Shown here in pieces: positions 1 to 4,911 of a stretch of DNA of 10,045 nucleotides. The DNA comes from Gemmatimonadota bacterium (lineage in GTDB: Bacteria > Gemmatimonadota > Gemmatimonadetes > Gemmatimonadales > GWC2-71-9): assembly GCA_029862935.1 (NCBI GenBank), contig JAOTWK010000093.1:1-10045 (forward strand), given 5' to 3'. How positions within the stretch are numbered: the first letter of the stretch is position 1; each line of letters opens with the position of its first letter. A program made the translations under genes and the position numbers. Below the pieces are notes generated by a model, which was not told the DNA's origin, ran no database searches, and saw only the letters and a program-made list of their open reading frames with translations.

Positions 1-201
1 AACCGCTCACTGGTGCTGTTCGACCGCGGCGACGAAGTGATGGTACAGGCGGGAAACGAGGGCATCCGGTTCCTGCTCGTGTCGGGTGAACCCCTACAGG
101 AGCCCGTCGCGTGGCGCGGTCCCATTGTGATGAACACGGACGAGCAGCTGCGACATGCTTACGCCGAGCTTCGCGCGGGGACGTTTATCAAGGGCGGTTA
201 G
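1..201 (+). CDS. Pirin family protein, C-terminal fragment
   Basis: The open frame runs in from the left edge and ends at TAG 199-201, so only the last 66 residues are present. The residues FLLVSGEPLQEPVAWRGP, then IVMNT, then a C-terminal AGTFIKGG match the conserved end of pirin C-terminal cupin domains. Pirins are usually about 230 to 300 residues, so roughly three quarters lies upstream of the window. The metal-binding His/Glu residues belong to the N-terminal cupin and cannot be seen here. Known pirins are iron-binding cupins; some bacterial members have quercetinase activity and others act as redox-linked regulators, so the exact role is open. The gap to the next gene is only 17 bases, which suggests cotranscription with the two small genes downstream. 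Confidence 0.9.
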   Translation, partial: NRSLVLFDRGDEVMVQAGNEGIRFLLVSGEPLQEPVAWRGPIVMNTDEQLRHAYAELRAGTFIKGG

Positions 202-218
202 CGGGCGTCCGTGCCAAT

Positions 219-509
219 ATGTCCCGAGCATTCGTGAATGAAGATGCCCCGGAACCCGAGCCGCGGTACTCCTTGCCACCGCGAGACGATCCGGATTTCG
301 ATCGCGCCGCTGCGTGGGCCCTGATCGAGGGCGCGCACGTCGGCGATCCCTACAGTGCGGCGCTGGCCACTGGGTACGAATGGGGCGATCCCACTCTCCG
401 ACCACACATCGAACGGATTCTCACCGAGGCCCGTGAACAGGGTAACGAGCGGCTCGAACAGCTCGCCGAGCGCTATCTACGGACGTGTGAGAAGGAAGAG
501 AACCAATAG
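219..509 (+). CDS. Small acidic protein of unknown function (96 aa)
   Basis: I chose ATG 219 because it gives a compact product of 96 residues (MSRAFVNEDAPEPEPRY...) and sits just after the pirin stop. The open frame continues upstream to ATG 111, but that extension overlaps the pirin in another frame and is Arg-rich and low in complexity. No strong Shine-Dalgarno precedes 219, so translation may depend on coupling to the pirin. The first 30 residues are rich in Pro, Asp and Glu and look disordered. From about residue 31 (AAAWALIEGAHVGDPYSAALATGYEWGDPTLRPHIERIL) the protein appears helical, with repeated Ala, Glu and Arg to the C-terminus. There is no membrane segment, signal peptide or known catalytic motif. 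The opening MSRAFV followed by acidic and proline-rich residues recalls the N-terminus of some GreA/GreB-like proteins, but no Gre domain follows. It ends directly against the next start codon. Confidence 0.75.
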   Translation: MSRAFVNEDAPEPEPRYSLPPRDDPDFDRAAAWALIEGAHVGDPYSAALATGYEWGDPTLRPHIERILTEAREQGNERLEQLAERYLRTCEKEENQ

Positions 510-782
510 ATGTCACTCGCGCTCTGGGGTGTGGTCGTGCTGGTCTTACTTGTTGCCATTCATCTGCTGCTCGTGTGGCTGGAATCGAAGAACTGGATCT
601 ACTACCGCCGCACCCCTAAGCACGGCGGTTCCGCCTATCACCTGATGCACATGAGCTCGATATTCGACCCCAAGTTCAAGCAGGTCATGGAGATCATGGT
701 CGAAGATGAACGCCAGGAGGACGAGTTGGGGGAGGGGAAGGCAGACGACATGGACGAGGGAGTGGCAACGTCAATCCAGTGA
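510..782 (+). CDS. Small single-pass membrane protein of unknown function (90 aa)
   Basis: ATG 510 follows the previous gene's TAG (507-509) with no gap. A purine-rich GAAGGAAGAG at 491-500 can serve as ribosome binding site. Residues 3-24 (LALWGVVVLVLLVAIHLLLVW) form one clear membrane helix. The next residues are basic and aromatic (ESKNWIYYRRTPKHGG), so the positive-inside rule places the C-terminus in the cytoplasm. Residues 44-66 (HLMHMSS, IFDPKFKQVMEIMVED) look like an amphipathic helix, and the tail from about 67 is very acidic (ERQEDELGEGKADDMDEG). The WIYYR-linker-IFDPKFKQVMEI layout resembles small membrane-anchored proteins known in several phyla, for which I know no function. The zero spacing indicates an operon with the upstream gene. 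A nonamer repeat array begins at the last base of the stop codon. Confidence 0.8.
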   Translation: MSLALWGVVVLVLLVAIHLLLVWLESKNWIYYRRTPKHGGSAYHLMHMSSIFDPKFKQVMEIMVEDERQEDELGEGKADDMDEGVATSIQ

Positions 783-817
783 GTCGTCTCTGTCGTCAAT
801 GTCGTCTTCGTCGTCTG
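782..817 (+). repeat. Nonamer array, 4 x NGTCGTCNN
   Basis: Four consecutive 9-base units read AGTCGTCTC, TGTCGTCAA, TGTCGTCTT and CGTCGTCTG. The first base is also the last base of the preceding stop codon TGA (780-782). On the opposite strand the core is GACGAC, the same core that forms a four-unit 9-base array at 3516-3551. This is a short tandem repeat with a conserved 6-base core and a free 3-base remainder, and the length argues against chance. Confidence 0.8.
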
Positions 818-1102
818 TTACCTCATCGCCAGCCTATCGCCCTACCGGCCTCAACAAGAGATCCTGAAAATCGAAGCTGAAATCCGTGAGCAGTGACACC
901 GCCCGCAGTTTGACGTGGTCGATCTGACCGTCGGGTGTGGGACGTGGCATCATGGAGTGAGACCGTGGAGAGTGGGGGTGGCAGCCCGCGGGGCCATTGA
1001 GTCAGCCTGAAAGCTACGACCGTGTATTGGTGAGGCAACATCGGTGCGCGCCGGCCGGGGCAGCGCTAGCGCGATCCACAGACGCAGACCCGAAACCGTC
1101 GA
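818..1102. other. Gap with no gene recognised; possible untranslated RNA
   Basis: I see no open frame with coding character and a start site on either strand. The overlapping minus-strand frames are low-complexity shadows with no ribosome binding site. The sequence contains palindromes, GCGCTAGCGC at 1063-1072 and CCGGCCGG at 1051-1058, and TTGACG at 910-915 without a convincing -10 partner. Because a strong plus-strand terminator follows at 1103, some plus-strand transcript crosses this stretch: either the 3' untranslated end of the pirin operon or an independent small RNA. It does not match tRNA, SRP RNA, 6S RNA, RNase P RNA or tmRNA landmarks that I can recall. Confidence 0.4.
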
Positions 1103-1133
1103 GGGCCCGGGGCAGTTGCCCTGGGCCCTTTTT
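1103..1133 (+). terminator. Strong rho-independent terminator
   Basis: The arm GGGCCCGGGGC at 1103-1113 pairs with GCCCTGGGCCC at 1118-1128, with one G.U wobble and a tight loop at 1114-1117. Five T residues follow at 1129-1133. The T-run lies on the plus-strand side, so it stops plus-strand transcription. It isolates htpX, whose start lies 67 bases downstream, from transcription entering from the pirin operon. An attenuator role in an htpX leader is possible but not shown. Confidence 0.88.
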
Positions 1134-1149
1134 GCGTGAGCGCTTCCCG

Positions 1150-1178
1150 TTGTCTCGGAATCCGCCCCTATGTAGCTT
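1150..1178 (+). promoter_or_regulatory. Candidate sigma-70-type promoter for htpX
   Basis: TTGTCT at 1150-1155 and TAGCTT at 1173-1178 are separated by 17 bases and lie just after the terminator at 1103-1133. Initiation about seven bases later would give a leader of roughly 15 bases that still includes the AAGGAGG Shine-Dalgarno at 1188-1194. The -10 match is weak, so the placement between terminator and gene is the main support. Confidence 0.35.
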
Positions 1179-1200
1179 TTGGCGCTCAAGGAGGACGTGA

Positions 1201-2037
1201 ATGCTGAGAATCCTGTTGTTCCTGGCGACCAACGTGGCCGTCCTGATGATGGCGGCCATCGCGATGGCGGTCCTGACCGCCCTCGGCGTCATCCCCCCCG
1301 ACGCGCCCTATATCCAACTGCTGGTCTGGTGTGCGCTGTTTGGTTTTGGTGGCTCGTTCTTCTCGCTGGCGATCTCGAAATGGGTAGCGAAACGAGCAAC
1401 CCGTGCCAGAGTCATCGACAAGCCGACGAATGACGTGGAGCGCTGGCTCGTCGAGACCGTTCAGCGACAGGCGCGACAGGCCGGGATCGGCATGCCGGAG
1501 GTGGCGGTGTTCGAGTCACCGGACCCCAACGCTTTCGCCACCGGCATGTTCCGCAACAAGGCCTTGGTCGCGGTGAGCACGGGACTCTTGGGGCTCATGC
1601 AGAAGGAAGAGGTCGAGGCGGTGTTGGGCCACGAAATCGCCCATATCGTGAACGGCGACATGGTGACACTCACGCTGATACAGGGCGTGCTCAACACGTT
1701 CGTCCTGTTCGTCGCGCGAATCATTGCGAGCCAGTTCGGTCGCGGGCGGTTCTTGATCTATATCGCGCTCCAGATGGCGTTCGGCGTGTTGGCGAGTGTG
1801 ATCGTGGCCTGGTTCTCCCGTCGCCGCGAGTTCCGGGCGGACGCGGGCGGTGCCAAGCTCGAGAGCGCAGGCGCCATGGCCGCGGCGCTCGACCGGCTCC
1901 GCGCACTCAAGGAGGCACCGTCACAGTTGCCCGACAACCTGGCCGCGTTCGGTATTCGCGGCAAAGGCCTGCGCACGCTGCTGAGCACGCATCCGCCACT
2001 GGAAGAACGGATTGCGCGGCTTCGAGCTGACAGCTGA
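1201..2037 (+). CDS. htpX: M48 family zinc metalloprotease HtpX
   Basis: This is a 278-residue inner-membrane zinc protease of the HtpX type, a family that degrades misfolded membrane proteins alongside FtsH and responds to envelope stress. ATG 1201 is preceded by AAGGAGG at 1188-1194 with a 6-base spacer. Hydrophobic segments lie at about residues 4-29 and 38-60, then at about 160-178 and 185-205 after the active site. The zinc motif HEIAH gives H144 and H148 as ligands and E145 as the catalytic base. The third ligand is expected at E210 in RRREFRADAGGAKL, as in E. coli HtpX. The substrate-binding NAFATG, the VAVSTGLL strand and the late STHPPLEERI are all typical of the family, and the length is normal. 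A strong terminator upstream suggests its own promoter. The final residues ADS and the stop codon are encoded inside a heptamer repeat (AGCTGACAGCTGA). A PLD-like gene follows closely and is probably cotranscribed. Confidence 0.95.
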   Translation: MLRILLFLATNVAVLMMAAIAMAVLTALGVIPPDAPYIQLLVWCALFGFGGSFFSLAISKWVAKRATRARVIDKPTNDVERWLVETVQRQARQAGIGMPEVAVFESPDPNAFATGMFRNKALVAVSTGLLGLMQKEEVEAVLGHEIAHIVNGDMVTLTLIQGVLNTFVLFVARIIASQFGRGRFLIYIALQMAFGVLASVIVAWFSRRREFRADAGGAKLESAGAMAAALDRLRALKEAPSQLPDNLAAFGIRGKGLRTLLSTHPPLEERIARLRADS

Positions 2038-2066
2038 CAGCCGTGGCTGATGGCTGACAACTGAAG
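2026..2066 (+). repeat. Heptamer array at the htpX-PLD junction
   Basis: Five 7-base units, GCTGACA, GCTGACA, GCTGATG, GCTGACA and ACTGAAG, are interrupted only by GCCGTG at 2040-2045. The array starts within the last htpX codons. It supplies the htpX stop (TGA 2035-2037) and also the in-frame TGA at 2055-2057 that limits how far the next gene can extend upstream. The 13-mer AGCTGACAGCTGA at 2025-2037 recurs exactly at 4374-4386 and 9378-9390. Confidence 0.85.
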
Positions 2067-2093
2067 ACTCGTCTCATTGGAGCAGCGGCCGGT

Positions 2094-3470
2094 GTGCTCC
2101 TGCTTCTTTGGCTTGCCGGCATGTGGCGCGGGGTGAGCCGTGCGCTGCCTCCCGGCGTGTCAACGGCCGCTCCTTTTCGCACCGCTGACATTGAGTTCCT
2201 TGCAGATGTGACCTACCAACGGGCCGGAGCGCCCGTGCACGAGCGGTCCATCTTCCAGCACGTGTTCGAGATGATCGACGAGGCCGATCGGTTCGTCGTC
2301 GTCGACATGTTCCTGTTTGACGGCGAGCACGCTGGCGATCGGGAATACGTGGCACTCTCGAGCCTGCTCGCCGACCGCCTGCTCGCCCGCAAAGCGTCGG
2401 TGCGCGGTCTCGCGGTCACCTTCATCACCGATGAAATCAACAACTTCTACGGTGCGTACCAATCGGATCTCGTCGAGCGGTTGAAGGCCGGGGGCGTGCA
2501 GGTCGTCATCACCGATCTCACGAAGCTGAGAGACTCGAATCCCGCGTACTCGTCGATATGGCGCATGGTCTTCCGGTGGTTTGGCACGGCGGGTCCTGGG
2601 TTGGTGCCGCATCCGTTGTCGAGCACGGGGCGGCGTGTCACGTTGCGCTCCTATCTCAAGATGCTCAACTTCAAGGCGAACCACCGCAAGCTCATCGTGA
2701 CGGATGAAGCGTGTCTCGTGGCCTCGGCCAATCCGCATGACGCGAGCAGTTTCCACTCGAACATCGCGTTTGCCACGCACGGGACACTGTGCGCTGACAT
2801 CCTGGAGTCAGAGCGTGCTGTCGCGGCGTTCTCAGGCGCGGTCATCCCGCCTCATGTCATTGACGACGCGTCGGAGCACGGGGGGTCGTCCACGGTCCAG
2901 CTCGTGACGGAAGGGGAGATTCGGACGCAGCTGGTCGACGTGCTGGACGCGACTGGCGTCGATGACAGCATTGACGTCGCGATGTTCTACTTGTCCGATC
3001 GCGAGGTGATCGAGGCGCTCGAGCGAGCGGCCAGACGTGGCGCCCACGTGCGCCTGATGTTGGATCCCAACAAGGATGCGTTCGGCAGGGAGAAGGGTGG
3101 TGTGCCGAACCGTCAGGTGGCACGCGAGCTACGCCGGTCCACGGATGGCGCTGTGGAGGTGCGCTGGTTCGACACGCATGGCGAGCAGTTCCACACCAAG
3201 CTCGTGCGTGTCACCACGCGAGCCGGCACGACGATCATGGGCGGCTCCGCCAACCTCACTCGCCGCAACATCGGTGACTACAATCTCGAGGCCGACCTGA
3301 TGATCGTGCCGGACTCGGCACTGGATGCCACGGTCGCCGGCTATTTCGATCGCCTGTGGACCAACCGTGACGGTCAGTTTACGGTCGATTTCTCCGCGTA
3401 CGACGATCCGTCGCTGCTAAAGCGGTGGCAGTATCGCGTTCAGGAGTTCACGGGGTTGTCGTCGTTCTAG
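2094..3470 (+). CDS. Phospholipase D-like / cardiolipin synthase-like protein
   Basis: This 458-residue protein has two PLD-type half-domains, as in bacterial cardiolipin synthases, which transfer phosphatidyl groups through a covalent histidine intermediate. Motif one is NHRKLIVTD (H197, K199, D204) followed by SANPHD. Motif two is FHTKLVRVT (H367, K369) followed by GGSANLTRRN; the usual Asp position is T374. The 170-residue spacing fits the two-domain form. The start is uncertain. GTG 2094 is the first standard start after an in-frame TGA at 2055-2057, with GGAG at 2079-2082. However, codons between 2061 and 2093 continue a typical signal anchor: a basic KTR followed by IGAAAGVLLLLWLAG. That suggests a CTG start at 2061, giving a 469-residue product with a proper N-terminal membrane anchor. 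It probably shares a transcript with htpX. The substrate is not determined by the sequence; cardiolipin synthesis and other phospholipid transfer or hydrolysis are all possible. Confidence 0.88.
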   Translation: MLLLLWLAGMWRGVSRALPPGVSTAAPFRTADIEFLADVTYQRAGAPVHERSIFQHVFEMIDEADRFVVVDMFLFDGEHAGDREYVALSSLLADRLLARKASVRGLAVTFITDEINNFYGAYQSDLVERLKAGGVQVVITDLTKLRDSNPAYSSIWRMVFRWFGTAGPGLVPHPLSSTGRRVTLRSYLKMLNFKANHRKLIVTDEACLVASANPHDASSFHSNIAFATHGTLCADILESERAVAAFSGAVIPPHVIDDASEHGGSSTVQLVTEGEIRTQLVDVLDATGVDDSIDVAMFYLSDREVIEALERAARRGAHVRLMLDPNKDAFGREKGGVPNRQVARELRRSTDGAVEVRWFDTHGEQFHTKLVRVTTRAGTTIMGGSANLTRRNIGDYNLEADLMIVPDSALDATVAGYFDRLWTNRDGQFTVDFSAYDDPSLLKRWQYRVQEFTGLSSF

Positions 3471-3515
3471 GAGGGGGGAGCAGGGGCAGAGAACGCGGCG
3501 GCCGGGCGGCAGACG

Positions 3516-3551
3516 GACGACTGGGACGACTCTGACGACTGAGACGACTGA
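3516..3551 (+). repeat. Nonamer array, 4 x GACGACTNN
   Basis: Four adjacent 9-base units read GACGACTGG, GACGACTCT, GACGACTGA and GACGACTGA. It lies 45 bases after the PLD stop, in the gap between two convergent genes. The core is the reverse complement of the array at 782-817, with the same unit length and copy number. The sequence before it (3471-3515) is G-rich and shows nothing else I can name. Confidence 0.8.
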
Positions 3552-3564
3552 TCAGAGGGGGGCG

Positions 3565-3608
3565 GGAAAAATGCAGCGGCAGGGCGGTGCCACATCGCCC
3601 TGCCGCTG
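3565..3608 (-). terminator. Rho-independent terminator of the lipocalin-like gene
   Basis: CAGCGGCAGGGCG at 3574-3586 is an exact 13-base reverse complement of CGCCCTGCCGCTG at 3596-3608, with a 9-base loop. Read on the minus strand, the stem is followed by CATTTTTCCC (plus-strand AAAAAT at 3566-3571). This makes a standard U-tract terminator 53 bases after the minus-strand stop at 3661. Read on the plus strand there is no T-run, though the hairpin could still weakly end transcripts from the PLD gene. Confidence 0.88.
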
Positions 3609-3660
3609 TCGTTCACCACACGCTCATCGCGTAGCGCTTACGCCAGCTCCTCCGGCGCCC

Positions 3661-4080
3661 CTATTGCTTTTGGAACGTGAACGTGGCGAGGGCGCCGTCG
3701 AACGTGGCGCTGATGGTCAGCACACCGCTCGTGACGGACCAACTGAAGGTTTCCTCCCACTCTGTGCCTTCGTCGAAGGTGATCTGGCTCCCAGCGGTCT
3801 CGAACTTTCCGGAGTCACTGCAGTTGGCGACCCCGGGCTCACACCACCCCAGCGCATCGTTGGTCGCGGTGTACGAGTAGTCACCGTCGTCCTGCAACGT
3901 GTAGCGCAGGCTCATGCCCTCGGTCGCATAATCGATTCCGCCCCAAACGAGGGCAGTGGAATTCCACGTGCCGACGAGGTCAGGTGGTGCCTCGAACGCG
4001 TCACCGCATCCAACCATCCCGTACATGAGACCTACACCCACGATCAGCGCCGAGCGGCGGATTGCACGACTTACGTTCAT
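3661..4080 (-). CDS. Lipocalin-like lipoprotein (139 aa)
   Basis: ATG at 4080-4078 has GGAGG at 4090-4086 with a 5-base spacer, which selects it over the longer frame starting at 4161. The product begins with a basic n-region (NVSRAIRRS), a hydrophobic core (ALIVGVGLMYGMV) and GC, giving a probable lipidated Cys at residue 25. The mature part opens with CGDAFEAPPD, then DLVGTWNST, a start typical of small lipocalin-like beta-barrel domains. Alternating beta-type stretches follow (SLRYTLQDDGDYSYTA, SQITFDEG, TFSWSVTSGVLTISATF). C80 and C87 (WCEPGVANC) could form a disulfide in the periplasm. This is probably a cell-envelope lipoprotein of unknown ligand and function. It appears monocistronic, with its own promoter candidate and terminator. 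The signal peptide and Cys are clear; the fold assignment is tentative. Confidence 0.8.
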   Translation of the reverse strand: MNVSRAIRRSALIVGVGLMYGMVGCGDAFEAPPDLVGTWNSTALVWGGIDYATEGMSLRYTLQDDGDYSYTATNDALGWCEPGVANCSDSGKFETAGSQITFDEGTEWEETFSWSVTSGVLTISATFDGALATFTFQKQ

Positions 4081-4175
4081 AGATACCTCCGATTTGGGTA
4101 CGTGGGACCACTGACACGGCCTCGCACCGAGAGCTGAACACGGCGTTCGCCGCTTAGCCACTGCGGTGTCTTTCC

Positions 4176-4204
4176 TAAATACCTAGTTGGGCTATTCCTG
4201 ACAA
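4176..4204 (-). promoter_or_regulatory. Candidate promoter of the lipocalin-like gene
   Basis: On the minus strand TTGTCA (4204-4199) and TATTTA (4181-4176) are separated by exactly 17 bases. Initiation near 4169 would give a leader of about 90 bases before ATG 4080. The stretch from about 4165 to 4260 is more AT-rich than the coding regions, as expected around a promoter. Confidence 0.45.
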
Positions 4205-4250
4205 GAGTTGTAGGAGTGCGACAATGAGGTGGGATTGTCGGAAATGGGAA

Positions 4251-4323
4251 GCAGTTGTCAGTTCTCAGTCTTCAGTCGTCAGTTGATCCCTGAGAACTGA
4301 AGACTGAGAACTGAAGACTAAGA
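4251..4323. repeat. Inverted pair of heptamer arrays with an 18-bp perfect inverted repeat
   Basis: The left arm (4251-4285) has five units of the form TCAGTNN, the first varying to GCAGTTG. The right arm (4289-4323) has five units of the complementary form: CCTGAGA, ACTGAAG, ACTGAGA, ACTGAAG and ACTAAGA. Within them 4259-4276 is an exact 18-base reverse complement of 4296-4313 across a 19-base spacer, so either strand can fold into a long hairpin. It lies in the gap between two minus-strand genes, upstream of the lipocalin-like promoter and downstream of the YdjM operon. No transposase or target-site duplication is visible. Confidence 0.88.
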
Positions 4324-4367
4324 ACTTAGCGTGGGCAGACAGGGCCGTTGAAAGGCGACCGCCGTCG

Positions 4368-4395
4368 GCTGAAAGCTGACAGCTGACCGCTGAAA
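4368..4395 (+). repeat. Heptamer array, 4 x GCTGANN
   Basis: Four contiguous units read GCTGAAA, GCTGACA, GCTGACC and GCTGAAA. They include AGCTGACAGCTGA at 4374-4386, identical to the repeat that carries the stop codons of htpX and the BTAD gene. The array lies 58 bases past the 3' end of the minus-strand YdjM gene and 44 bases from the inverted pair at 4251-4323. The stretch between them (4324-4367) shows nothing else I can name. Confidence 0.82.
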
Positions 4396-4428
4396 GCCCC
4401 GCAGTGGCGGACGGCGACCGCATTTGCG

Positions 4429-4451
4429 CGACGCGGTGTCACACCGCGTCG
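4429..4451 (-). terminator. Hairpin at the 3' end of the minus-strand operon, without a clear U-tract
   Basis: CGACGCGGTGT at 4429-4439 is the exact reverse complement of ACACCGCGTCG at 4441-4451. Realistically this is a 9-bp GC-rich stem with a 5-base loop. It begins 2 bases after the TGA of the YdjM gene (4456-4454). Continuing on the minus strand the sequence is CGCAAATGCGG, which is not a U-run, so it may be a weak terminator or an RNA-stabilising 3' hairpin. Confidence 0.5.
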
Positions 4452-4453
4452 GC

Positions 4454-4909
4454 TCACGCATACAGCTGCGTCATCCGCCACACGAAGAACACGACCACCG
4501 CTCCTTCCAGCGCCCAGGTCTGTGGCTGACGGTAGTACCCCTTGTACATCTCCCACCCCCAGCTGCCGGTGTCCTTGAACAGCGCGATGGTGAATTTCTT
4601 CTTGGATAGCGGCCAGAGGAGGGGCAACCCCACGGTGCTCCCCAAGTCCGCGAGGTAGTGCGTCAAAAGTGCCACGAAGGCGAAAGCCGCGTAGAACGGG
4701 CTGAACACGTAGACGATGGCCGTGACGACGATCGCGAACGCGAGCGTGTGGGTCACCGTGCAGTGAAAGCTCGGCTTCGCCAGCCCGGCCTTGGAGACCA
4801 GCGTGTCGACGTTCGGCAAGAAGTGCATCGCGAGGCAGAACAACACCGTCCTCGGATTCCAGTCGAACGAGGCGATCGAGAGCGCGAGCGGAACGTGGCC
4901 GAGTTGCAT
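4454..4909 (-). CDS. YdjM-family membrane protein, putative metal-dependent hydrolase (151 aa)
   Basis: ATG 4909-4907 has GGAGG (4920-4916) with a 6-base spacer. The 151-residue product has the conserved residue pattern of YdjM/DUF457 inner-membrane proteins, annotated as putative metal-dependent hydrolases: AMHFLPNVDTL (H29, D35), FHCTVTHTL (H49, H54) and LLTHYLADLGSTVG (H84, D88). These His/Asp pairs flank hydrophobic helices at about residues 18-30, 56-70 and 72-90. A further hydrophobic segment lies at about 133-147 (ALEGAVVVFFVW). E. coli YdjM is LexA-controlled, but I see no SOS box here and the true substrate of the family is unknown. It is the last gene of the minus-strand operon. Its ATG is 2 bases after the stop of the alpha/beta hydrolase, and its Shine-Dalgarno lies within that gene's final Gly codons, so translation is probably coupled. 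Confidence 0.85.
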   Translation of the reverse strand: MQLGHVPLALSIASFDWNPRTVLFCLAMHFLPNVDTLVSKAGLAKPSFHCTVTHTLAFAIVVTAIVYVFSPFYAAFAFVALLTHYLADLGSTVGLPLLWPLSKKKFTIALFKDTGSWGWEMYKGYYRQPQTWALEGAVVVFFVWRMTQLYA

Positions 4910-4911
4910 GG

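Noticed and set aside
3571..4137. 188-residue plus-strand open frame
   Set aside because: It begins inside the terminator hairpin, has no ribosome binding site and lies antisense to the lipocalin-like lipoprotein, which has signal peptide, GGAGG and terminator.
3661..4161. Longer form of the lipocalin-like gene starting at 4161
   Set aside because: The extra 27 residues have no homologous look, and GGAGG is correctly placed only for ATG 4080, directly followed by a signal peptide.
4251..4323. CRISPR array or MITE
   Set aside because: Units are 7 bases with no unique spacers and no cas genes, so not CRISPR. No target-site duplication or transposase-like terminal ends are visible, so MITE is unsupported, though the inverted symmetry is real.
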